Assembly (NCBI GenBank): GCA_017557435.1
Contig: JAFYYR010000029.1
Coordinates: 1 to 64,000 of the forward strand
Length of the DNA: 64,000 nt
Direction: 5' to 3'
Origin: Pseudobutyrivibrio sp.
GTDB lineage: Bacteria; Bacillota; Clostridia; Lachnospirales; Lachnospiraceae
Part shown: piece by piece, positions 33,607-41,185 of the stretch
Layout of the letters: every line of letters starts with the position of its first letter
How positions within the stretch are numbered: position 1 is the first letter of the stretch
Translations under genes and position numbers: made by a program
The notes under the pieces: generated by a model
Databases searched by the model: none
Told to the model about the DNA's origin: nothing
The model's input: the letters and a program-made list of their open reading frames with translations, nothing else

Positions 33607-34497
33607 ATGTATCCAATTCTTAAAAAGGAAAAGCTTTCAGATAAGATTTTCCTTATGGTGGTTAAGGCACCACGTGTTGCTGACGGATGTTTACCTGGTC
33701 AGTTTATCATTGTAAAGATTGATGAGGAGGGCGAGAGAATCCCTCTTACTATTTGCGATTATGATAGAGCTGAGGGCACTATTACTATAGTTTTCCAGAC
33801 AGTAGGCGCTTCTACTGAGAGAATGGCAGAGCTTAGTGAGGGTGATGCTTTTGCTGACTTTGTTGGACCTCTTGGACAGCCATCAGAGTTATGTATCGAG
33901 GCAGATCTTGAAGAGACTAAAAAGAAGAACATAGTATTTATCGCTGGTGGTGTTGGTACTGCACCAGTTTACCCACAGGTTAAGTGGCTTAAGGAACACG
34001 GAGTTAAGACTACAGTTATTATCGGTGCTCGTTCAAAGGACATTCTTTTCTACGAGGATGAGATGCGAGCAGTAGCTGATGAGCTTTATCTTGCCACAGA
34101 TGATGGTAGCTATGGCTTCCACGGTAACGGTTGCCAGCAGCTTCAGGCCCTTGTTGATGAGGGTAAGAAATATGACCACTGCGTAGCAATCGGTCCTATG
34201 ATTATGATGAAATTTGTTTGCCTTCTTACTAAGGAGCTTGGCATTCCAACAGTTGTTTCTATGAACCCTATCATGGTTGATGGAACTGGTATGTGCGGTG
34301 CTTGCCGTCTTGTTGTTGGAGATGAGGTTAAGTTCGCTTGTGTAGATGGTCCAGAGTTTGATGGTCACCTTGTTGATTTTGATCAGGCTATGGCTAGAGC
34401 AAAGCAGTATAAGACTGAAGAGGGTAGAGCACTTCTTAAGCAGCAGGAGGGCGATACACATCACGGTGGCTGCGGAAATTGTGGAGGTGACAAATAA
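33607..34497 (+). CDS. nfnA: NADH-dependent reduced ferredoxin:NADP+ oxidoreductase subunit A (NfnA)
   Basis: NfnA is the FAD and [2Fe-2S] subunit of the electron-bifurcating transhydrogenase that couples NADH, ferredoxin and NADPH. The 296-residue protein starts PILKKEKLSDKIFLM, has FAD-site IPLTICDYD near 52, the pyridine-nucleotide segment IVFIAGGVGTAPVYPQVKWL near 112, and cluster cysteines in GTGMCGACRLVVGDEVKFACVDGP near 230-253. The C-terminus has an additional GGCGNCGG motif. The gene joins nfnB by one overlapping base. Sulfide dehydrogenase subunit is an older name for the same family. Confidence 0.93.
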   Translation: MYPILKKEKLSDKIFLMVVKAPRVADGCLPGQFIIVKIDEEGERIPLTICDYDRAEGTITIVFQTVGASTERMAELSEGDAFADFVGPLGQPSELCIEADLEETKKKNIVFIAGGVGTAPVYPQVKWLKEHGVKTTVIIGARSKDILFYEDEMRAVADELYLATDDGSYGFHGNGCQQLQALVDEGKKYDHCVAIGPMIMMKFVCLLTKELGIPTVVSMNPIMVDGTGMCGACRLVVGDEVKFACVDGPEFDGHLVDFDQAMARAKQYKTEEGRALLKQQEGDTHHGGCGNCGGDK

Positions 34498-35885
34498 TGG
34501 CAGATATGATGGTTAGAGTACCTATTTCAGAGCAGGACCCAAAGGTTCGTGCTACAAACTTTGAAGAGGTATGTCTTGGATATACAGAGGAAGAGGCAGT
34601 TGCAGAGGCAACACGTTGTCTTAACTGTAAGAAGCCTATGTGTGTAGGCGGTTGTCCTGTTTCTATTAATATTCCTGCTTTCATTCAGGAAGTTAAGGAG
34701 AGAAATTTCGAGAAGGCTTACGAGATTATTTCTGAGTCATCAGCACTTCCTGCAGTTTGCGGTCGTGTATGCCCACAGGAGTCACAGTGCGAGGGCAAGT
34801 GTATTCGCGGAATTAAGGGCGAGGCAGTTGCTATTGGTAAGCTTGAGAGATTCGTAGCTGACTGGGCTAGAGAGAATGGTATCAAGCCTAAGAACACATC
34901 TACTCCTAACGGACATAAGGTAGCAGTTATCGGTTCAGGCCCTTCAGGTCTTACAGCAGCTGGTGACCTTGCTAAGGCTGGTTATGATGTTACTGTATTT
35001 GAGGCACTTCACGAGATGGGTGGTGTACTTGTATATGGTATCCCAGAATTCAGACTTCCAAAAGAGAAGGTAGTAAAGGCTGAGGTTGAGAATGTTAAGG
35101 CTCTCGGCGTTAAGTTCGAAAAGAACGTTATCATCGGTCGTTCAATTACAATCGATGAGCTTATGGAGAAGGAAGGCTTTGAGGCTGTATTCATCGGCTC
35201 AGGTGCTGGACTTCCAATGTTTATGCATATTCCTGGCGAGCAGGCTAATGGAGTATTCTCTGCAAACGAATACCTTACAAGAAACAATCTTATGAAGGCA
35301 TTCAAAGAGGGTTATGATACACCAATCGCTCGCGGTAAGAAAGTAGTTGTTGTTGGTGGTGGTAACGTAGCTATGGATGCTGCTCGTACAGCACTTCGTC
35401 TTGGAGCTGAGGTACATGTAGTATATCGTCGTAGTGAAGCAGAGCTTCCAGCACGTGCTGAGGAAGTACATCACGCTAAGGAAGAGGGCGTTATCTTTGA
35501 TCTTCTCCAGAATCCAGTTGAGATTCTTGTTAATGAAGAGGGAAGCGTTCGCGGTTGCAAGATTATCAAGATGGAACTTGGCGAGCCAGATGCTTCAGGT
35601 CGTCGTCGTCCAGTTGAGATTCCAGGTAGTGAGTATGAGATTGACTGTGATACAGTTATTATGTCACTTGGTACATCTCCAAACCCACTTATCTCTAGCA
35701 CAACAGTTGGTCTTGAGACTAACAAGAAGGGGTGCCTCATTGCTACAGAGCAGGGCGCTACTACAAAGGATGCTGTATACGCAGGTGGTGATGCTGTAAC
35801 AGGTGCAGCAACTGTTATTCTTGCTATGGGCGCTGGTAAGACAGCCGCAGCAGCTATTGATGAGTATTTTAAGAATAAGAACTAG
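34497..35885 (+). CDS. nfnB: NfnB / GltD-like FAD and iron-sulfur oxidoreductase subunit
   Basis: The 462-residue subunit has N-terminal cysteine motifs CLNCKKPMCVGGCP near 42-55 and CGRVCPQESQCEGKC near 89-103 for two [4Fe-4S] clusters. The first dinucleotide fold is VAVIGSGPSGLTAAGDLAKAGYDVTVFEA near 142 and the second is KVVVVGGGNVAMDAARTALRLG near 282, with AGGDAVTGAATVILAMGAGK near 430. It resembles glutamate synthase small subunit; no GltB large subunit is adjacent, and the nfnA neighbour decides in favour of Nfn. Confidence 0.93.
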   Translation: MADMMVRVPISEQDPKVRATNFEEVCLGYTEEEAVAEATRCLNCKKPMCVGGCPVSINIPAFIQEVKERNFEKAYEIISESSALPAVCGRVCPQESQCEGKCIRGIKGEAVAIGKLERFVADWARENGIKPKNTSTPNGHKVAVIGSGPSGLTAAGDLAKAGYDVTVFEALHEMGGVLVYGIPEFRLPKEKVVKAEVENVKALGVKFEKNVIIGRSITIDELMEKEGFEAVFIGSGAGLPMFMHIPGEQANGVFSANEYLTRNNLMKAFKEGYDTPIARGKKVVVVGGGNVAMDAARTALRLGAEVHVVYRRSEAELPARAEEVHHAKEEGVIFDLLQNPVEILVNEEGSVRGCKIIKMELGEPDASGRRRPVEIPGSEYEIDCDTVIMSLGTSPNPLISSTTVGLETNKKGCLIATEQGATTKDAVYAGGDAVTGAATVILAMGAGKTAAAAIDEYFKNKN

Positions 35886-35905
35886 TCAGTATTAATGAAA
35901 TATAA

Positions 35906-35940
35906 AAGGCCTTGATTCAAAATGAATCAAGGCCTTGTTT
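35906..35940. terminator. Strong bidirectional terminator
   Basis: AAGGCCTTGATTCA pairs with TGAATCAAGGCCTT (14 bp, loop AAA). T-rich sequence follows on the plus strand and A-rich on the other side, so it can end both nfnAB and the small minus-strand gene. Confidence 0.93.
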
Positions 35941-35951
35941 TATATTTGCTA

Positions 35952-36077
35952 TTAGTACTGTCCAAAAGCGTACTTGAAAAATGATACTGGCTCTTTGCCT
36001 TCCTTTTTCTGCTTGTGGCAGTATTTCTCATAATCTGAATAAATAGTGTACATCTGGAATGATACTTCTTCGAACAT
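35952..36077 (-). CDS. Small unannotated protein, 41 residues
   Basis: ATG at 36077 is preceded on its strand by GGAGG with seven bases of spacing, and by a clear promoter at 36116-36144, and it ends 12 bases before the bidirectional terminator. The product begins MFEEVSFQMYTIYSDYEKYC and ends FFKYAFGQY: soluble, rich in aromatic residues and Lys, with one Cys and a KKEGKEP turn. I do not recognise it. Promoter, ribosome site and terminator together make it a convincing gene despite its size. Confidence 0.85.
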   Translation of the reverse strand: MFEEVSFQMYTIYSDYEKYCHKQKKEGKEPVSFFKYAFGQY

Positions 36078-36115
36078 TCTTATTTCCTCCTTAATCTCTT
36101 TTTTTTCCGAAGGTT

Positions 36116-36144
36116 ATGATAAGGCCTAAACTGTAATTTGTCAA
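36116..36144 (-). promoter_or_regulatory. Promoter of the 41-residue gene
   Basis: Reading the minus strand, TTGACA (36144-36139), a 17-base spacer and TATCAT (36121-36116). Nearly perfect consensus; suggests strong expression. Confidence 0.85.
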
Positions 36145-36196
36145 CAAAATCCTTGTAAAGAAATTGTGAAATTTGTATAAACGAGTTATTATTGAG

Positions 36197-36240
36197 ATAG
36201 TTTCCTCACTTTGTTAAAATTTAAGTGTGGAAACTATAAC
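36197..36240 (+). promoter_or_regulatory. Operator and promoter of the galactoside operon
   Basis: Arms ATAGTTTCCTCACTT (36197-36211) and AAGTGTGGAAACTAT (36223-36237) match in 14 of 15 positions as an inverted repeat with an 11-base centre. A promoter TTGTTA (36211-36216), 18 bases, TATAAC (36235-36240) lies within it. The adjacent TetR protein is the likely ligand-controlled repressor. Confidence 0.85.
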
Positions 36241-36269
36241 TCACTAAAATAGTTTTGGGAGAACGAGAG

Positions 36270-36821
36270 ATGAACGAGAGAATTTTAGAAGGCGCCCTTA
36301 ATGTGTTTAGAGCAAAGGGACCTAAGTTTACAATGGATGACCTGGCTTCAGAAATGAAGATGAGTAAGAAGACCATCTATACTGTTTTTAGAGATAAGAA
36401 CGAGTTGATGTGTGAGATGCTTGATTATGCATTTGATCTTATCAAAGAAGCAGAGGATAAGATTTACTATGATGACAGTCTTTCTACTATAGAAAAAATC
36501 AGAGGGATACTGGCTGTGCTTCCAGATTCTCATTATGGTTTTGATTATACAGCCATGCATCAGTTGGCTGAAAAGTATCCTATGGCCTATGAAAAGCTTA
36601 TTTATAGATTGGATAGTGGCTGGGATAAGACTTTTGATTTAATTAAAAAAGGCATGGACAATGGGGAAATACGTAAAATTGATGAGAATATCATTAAGCT
36701 TATGTATGAAGCCTGCATTGATAAGCTTTTAATGGGAGATTTCCTTCAGAAAAATGGCAAGGGATATCCTCAGGCTTTGGCGGAAGTTGTTGACGTTATG
36801 GTAGATGGTATTGCTAAATAA
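36270..36821 (+). CDS. TetR/AcrR-family transcriptional regulator
   Basis: The 183-residue regulator begins with the helix-turn-helix ILEGALNVFRAKGPKFTMDDL...MSKKTIYTVFRDKNELM (about 4-50). The remaining ligand-binding part is all helical. ATG 36270 is used with GGGAGAACGAGAG upstream; TTG 36255 is the alternative. The gene is first in an apparent operon with a GH2 enzyme 11 bases downstream and has its own operator in the promoter, so autoregulation is likely. The inducer may be a galactoside or breakdown product. Confidence 0.92.
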   Translation: MNERILEGALNVFRAKGPKFTMDDLASEMKMSKKTIYTVFRDKNELMCEMLDYAFDLIKEAEDKIYYDDSLSTIEKIRGILAVLPDSHYGFDYTAMHQLAEKYPMAYEKLIYRLDSGWDKTFDLIKKGMDNGEIRKIDENIIKLMYEACIDKLLMGDFLQKNGKGYPQALAEVVDVMVDGIAK

Positions 36822-36832
36822 AGGGATGGATA

Positions 36833-39289
36833 ATGGGACAGAGAATTTACTTAGACCGAAAATGGAAATTCAATGAGAATTTTACGGAGGACATGATAAA
36901 AGTTCCTATGAGGGATAGCCAGACTGTTAGCATTCCTCATACGGTGAAGGAGACACCACTTTCGTATTTTGATGAGTCCATTTATCAGATGGTGTCTTGC
37001 TATCAGAAGGTTATAGTAGCACCACCTCAATGGGAAAAGCAGGTTATTAAGCTTACCTTTGAGGGAGTGGGACATCAGGCTGATGTGTATATTAATGGTC
37101 AGCATGTATACCATCATGAATGTGGTTATACAGCATTTACCTGTGATGTTTCTAAGGTGCTTAAATATGGGGATGAAAATCTAATCACTGTTAAGGTGGA
37201 TTCTAATGAGACTCTTGATCAACCACCTTTTGGTTATGTGATTGACTATATGACTTACGGGGGAATCTATCGAGACGTTTATTTTGAGGTAATGGAGAAG
37301 GTTCATTTCAAAGACGTTTTTCTACAACCAGCTCTTCTTGAAAGAATTTCTACCAATAAGCGTTCACCTAAGCAGATTAAAATGATGAAAGTTCAGGGCA
37401 TTCTTAAGACAGAGTGTCTTTTGACAAAGAATATTTTTAAGCTTTCAGAGAAAGAGCAGATATTTGTTCGACAGTATTTAGATGACACTCTTTTACTTTC
37501 TCAGCCAATTGGAAATATTGAAGAAATTGGGGATGGCTATTTAATTAATATTACATCGGCTCCAACTACAGTTAAGCTATGGGACATTGAAAGCCCTCAG
37601 TTATATCAGGTTAAGACTCAGATTGTATATGAGGAGAGGGTACTTGATGAGCATAGGGCTACAATTGGATTTAGAAGTTCAGAGTTTAAAAAGACAGGCT
37701 ACTTTTTAAATGGTCGCAGGGTAAAGCTAAGAGGCTTAAATAGACATCAGTCCTATCCTTATGTAGGCTATGCCATGCCTGAGTCAATGCAGCGACTTGA
37801 TGCAAAGATTTTAAAGGAAGAATTAGCTGTTAATGCAGTGCGCACTTCCCACTACCCACAGTCTCAATATTTTATAGATGAGTGTGATAGACTTGGTCTT
37901 TTAGTGTTTACAGAGATACCTGGATGGCAGCATATTGGTGGAGAAAAGTGGCAGGACATAGCTGTAGATACGGTAAAGGAAATGATTCTCCAATATCGCA
38001 ATCATCCGTCCATTATATTGTGGGGAGTTCGTATAAACGAATCTGTGGACAATGATGAATTTTATAAGAGAACAAATGAGATGGCTCATAAGTATGACCC
38101 AACTCGTCCAACAGGTGGTGTTAGAGTACATGCTAAGAGTTCCCTATTAGAGGATGTATATACCTACAATGACTTTGTTCATTCTGGAGATAATAAGGGC
38201 TGCTCTAAAAAGGCGGATATTACCTCAGATGAAGACAAGCCTTATCTTGTAAGCGAATACAATGGCCATATGTATCCTACAAAAGCTTATGATGACGAGG
38301 AGCATAGGCAGGAGCATGCAATTAGACATGCCAATGTTTTGGACGCTATAGCAGGGGAGATAGACATAGCAGGCTCATTTGGTTGGTGTATGTTTGATTA
38401 CAATACCCACAAGGATTTTGGCTCAGGCGACAGGATTTGTTACCATGGGGTCATGGATATGTTTAGAAATCAAAAGCTTGCTGCTTCTGTATATTCTGCT
38501 TTTTCAGAGTCAGAAAATGTTCTTGAGGTTACAAGCAGCTTTGACATTGGTGAGCATCCTGCATCTAGCAGAGGTCGTTCATACATAATTACAAATGCTG
38601 ACTCTGTAAAGATGTATAAGAACAATCAATTAATTAAGGAATATTTCCCTGAGGATAGTCAGTACAAAAACCTTAAGCATGGTCCAATATTAATTGATGA
38701 CTATGTGGGAGATGCCCTTGAGAAAGAAGGAAACTATACAAAGAGACAGGCGAAGCTTATTAAAAAAGCTCTTAATGAAGTGGCTGTAAAGGGATATAAG
38801 ATTACACCTTCACTGGCATGGCTTGCCTTTAGGATTGTGGTTCTTCATAGAATTAGCCCTTCTCAAGTTGTGCCAATTTATAACAAATATATTGGTGATT
38901 GGGGCGGAAAATCGAGAGAATATCGTTTTGAGGCAATTAAAAATGATCAGGTTGTAAAGACTGTTACAAAGGCTTCTGTTACCAGTCCAAAGATTGAAGT
39001 AAGAGCAAGTCATACACTTTTGACAGAGCTTCATACCTATGATGTATCCCATGTGAGAATAAAAATAGTTGATCAAAATGATAATCAGCTATACTACTTT
39101 AACCAGCCAATTTCATTTGAGGTTGAGGGGCCTCTTGAGATAATTGGACCAAAGGTGGTTACTGCTGCCGGGGGATGTGCTGGAGTATATATTAAATCCC
39201 TGGGCAAGGACGGAGATGGACAACTGATTATTACTTCTGATGGGCTTGAGCCAGTTAAGATTAGTATGTCAGTTGAATGCTTAAATTAA
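36833..39289 (+). CDS. Glycoside hydrolase family 2, beta-galactosidase-like
   Basis: The 818-residue enzyme has no signal peptide and should be cytosolic. Sugar-binding beta domain (about 1-175) contains ADVYINGQHVYHHECGYTAFT; the immunoglobulin-like domain follows; the TIM barrel (about 290-580) holds RGLNRHQSYPYVG, AVRTSHYPQS, the acid/base Glu in WGVRINESVDN near 402 and the probable nucleophile Glu in LVSEYNGHMYP near 476. The last ~230 residues are extra beta domains. Substrate could be beta-galactoside or beta-glucuronide-like; the GH36 and GPH neighbours favour galactosides. Confidence 0.9.
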   Translation: MGQRIYLDRKWKFNENFTEDMIKVPMRDSQTVSIPHTVKETPLSYFDESIYQMVSCYQKVIVAPPQWEKQVIKLTFEGVGHQADVYINGQHVYHHECGYTAFTCDVSKVLKYGDENLITVKVDSNETLDQPPFGYVIDYMTYGGIYRDVYFEVMEKVHFKDVFLQPALLERISTNKRSPKQIKMMKVQGILKTECLLTKNIFKLSEKEQIFVRQYLDDTLLLSQPIGNIEEIGDGYLINITSAPTTVKLWDIESPQLYQVKTQIVYEERVLDEHRATIGFRSSEFKKTGYFLNGRRVKLRGLNRHQSYPYVGYAMPESMQRLDAKILKEELAVNAVRTSHYPQSQYFIDECDRLGLLVFTEIPGWQHIGGEKWQDIAVDTVKEMILQYRNHPSIILWGVRINESVDNDEFYKRTNEMAHKYDPTRPTGGVRVHAKSSLLEDVYTYNDFVHSGDNKGCSKKADITSDEDKPYLVSEYNGHMYPTKAYDDEEHRQEHAIRHANVLDAIAGEIDIAGSFGWCMFDYNTHKDFGSGDRICYHGVMDMFRNQKLAASVYSAFSESENVLEVTSSFDIGEHPASSRGRSYIITNADSVKMYKNNQLIKEYFPEDSQYKNLKHGPILIDDYVGDALEKEGNYTKRQAKLIKKALNEVAVKGYKITPSLAWLAFRIVVLHRISPSQVVPIYNKYIGDWGGKSREYRFEAIKNDQVVKTVTKASVTSPKIEVRASHTLLTELHTYDVSHVRIKIVDQNDNQLYYFNQPISFEVEGPLEIIGPKVVTAAGGCAGVYIKSLGKDGDGQLIITSDGLEPVKISMSVECLN

Positions 39290-39314
39290 CTAATATAATA
39301 AGGGGATGGTTTAA

Positions 39315-41156
39315 ATGGGAGAGAGAAGAAATTTAACGGGTAGAGAAAAATTTGCCTATGGAATAGGTGCAGTTGGCAAGGATATGGTATACATGCTTTC
39401 TGCATCCTATGTACTTTATTATTTTCAGGATATTATGGGAGTAAGCGCCATAGCCATGGGAATCATACTTCTTGTGGCAAGAGTGTTTGATGCCTTCAAT
39501 GATCCAATTATGGGTGTTATTGTTGCCAAAACTAAAACCCAATGGGGTAAGTTTAGGCCATGGCTTATGATTGGAACAATAACAAATGCAGTTCTTTTGA
39601 TATTGATGTTTGCAGCACCGCCTTCAGCTACAGCTGGCGGTATGATTGCCTATGCAGCTGTCACATATATTATGTGGGGCGTGACCTATACGATGATGGA
39701 TATTCCTTATTGGTCAATGGTTCCTGCATTTACAGAAAGTGGCAAGGAGAGAGAGGGGCTTTCTGCACTTGCACGTTCTTGTGCTGGCGTTGGCTCTGCG
39801 ATTATCACAATTGTGACAGTTATGGCGGTTGCTTCCCTTGGTTCTATGATGGCCGCTAAAAGCACTGACAATATCGTAAATGTATATTCGGGAAAATCTT
39901 CTGATATTGATTATTATGTGGTGTGTAGGGATGAGGATGGCAATCCAACAGACAACTATATGCAAATGGATGGAACCAAAGTTACTTTAAATGTAACGGG
40001 AACTGAGCGTTTCTTTGAGGGAGCCCATGATTCTGAGGAGGGTCTTGATGGTGCCATTTATTTGAAAAATGATAATTCAGATTACTCGTTCAAGACAGAT
40101 GATGTGAGTTTTGAAAAATCTGATGGTGATTCTGATATTGAAGTTGCAATAGATTCAAAAGACTCTTCAAATGTGACTGTTGCACTTTATGTGCCAGTAG
40201 AAGAGTACTGGACTATGACAGAAAACCTAGATAGCGAAGTGGTTATAGATGTTAAGTCTAACCAGGAGGTAGAGAGACTAGGTTTCAAGTATTTCACTAT
40301 CATAATTGGAATTCTATTTGTTTTATTTATTACCATTACCTGTGTTTGTATCAAGGAAAAATCTACTGTTGATATGCAGGCAGCATCAATTGGAGAGATG
40401 TTTAGAGCTTTAATCCAAAATGATCAGGCCATGACAATAGTTGCCACAATTGTTCTTGTAAATACAGCCCTTTTTATTACATCAAATCTTTTGATTTATT
40501 TCTTTAAATATGATTTGGCTGGTAGTAACTGGAGGGGCAATTACACCCTGTTTAACACCTTTGCGGGAGGAATGCAGATTCTTGCTATGATGATAATGTT
40601 TCCTTTGCTTCGCAAGGCATTTACCACTTTGAAGATTTTTTATATCTGTGTATTTGCAGAGATTGTAGGATATATTGTGCTTTTGGCAATGGTTATATCA
40701 GGAGTGACCAATGTATTTGCATTCTTTGTCCCAGGATTCTTTATTATGTCGGGATTTGGATTGTTAAATGTTGTGGTTACTGTTTTTCTTGCCAACACTG
40801 TAGATTACGGTGAGCTTAAAAACAATCGAAGAGATGAGTCGGTTATCTTTTCAATGCAGACTTTTGTGGTGAAGCTTGCTTCAGGTATAGCAGCCCTTGT
40901 TGCATCAATTTGTCTTGCTGTATTTAATATCCAGGCAGATAGTGCGTCGGTTCTAGACGCTAAGGGGCTTGCTTACAAAATGTCTTCTTTGGGAGAGCCT
41001 CAGCTAATTGATAACAGTTCAGTGATGGGCCTTAGAATGGTTATGACTGTTGGACCAATTGCAGTACTTGTGATTGCATATTTAATATTTAAAAGAAAAT
41101 ACATATTAACAGATGAAAAGCTTCAGGAGATTGGAGAGGAACTTAGTTTACGTTAG
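39315..41156 (+). CDS. GPH-family sugar:cation symporter with large extracellular insertion
   Basis: MelB-type transporters have about 460 residues; this one has 613. The N-terminal half shows the GPH signature DAFNDPIMGVIVAKTKTQWGKFRPW near 57-82 and WGVTYTMMDIPYWSM near 120. After about residue 175, where a short external loop is expected, roughly 140 residues of acidic, beta-prone sequence are inserted (SSDIDYYVVCRDEDG to VIDVKSNQEVERLG), then helices resume at FKYFTIIIGILFVLF. The reading frame and codon use run straight through, so it is not a frameshift artefact. It probably imports galactosides for the two flanking hydrolases. Confidence 0.9.
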   Translation: MGERRNLTGREKFAYGIGAVGKDMVYMLSASYVLYYFQDIMGVSAIAMGIILLVARVFDAFNDPIMGVIVAKTKTQWGKFRPWLMIGTITNAVLLILMFAAPPSATAGGMIAYAAVTYIMWGVTYTMMDIPYWSMVPAFTESGKEREGLSALARSCAGVGSAIITIVTVMAVASLGSMMAAKSTDNIVNVYSGKSSDIDYYVVCRDEDGNPTDNYMQMDGTKVTLNVTGTERFFEGAHDSEEGLDGAIYLKNDNSDYSFKTDDVSFEKSDGDSDIEVAIDSKDSSNVTVALYVPVEEYWTMTENLDSEVVIDVKSNQEVERLGFKYFTIIIGILFVLFITITCVCIKEKSTVDMQAASIGEMFRALIQNDQAMTIVATIVLVNTALFITSNLLIYFFKYDLAGSNWRGNYTLFNTFAGGMQILAMMIMFPLLRKAFTTLKIFYICVFAEIVGYIVLLAMVISGVTNVFAFFVPGFFIMSGFGLLNVVVTVFLANTVDYGELKNNRRDESVIFSMQTFVVKLASGIAALVASICLAVFNIQADSASVLDAKGLAYKMSSLGEPQLIDNSSVMGLRMVMTVGPIAVLVIAYLIFKRKYILTDEKLQEIGEELSLR

Positions 41157-41185
41157 AGAAATCCATATCTAATAGGAGAAGAAAA

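Noticed and set aside
34497-35885. Glutamate synthase small subunit (GltD)
   Set aside because: No large subunit is adjacent, and the one-base overlap with an NfnA-type gene points to NfnB.
39315-41156. Frameshifted or chimeric transporter gene
   Set aside because: The frame is continuous, codon use is even, and helices before and after the insertion are in the expected GPH order.
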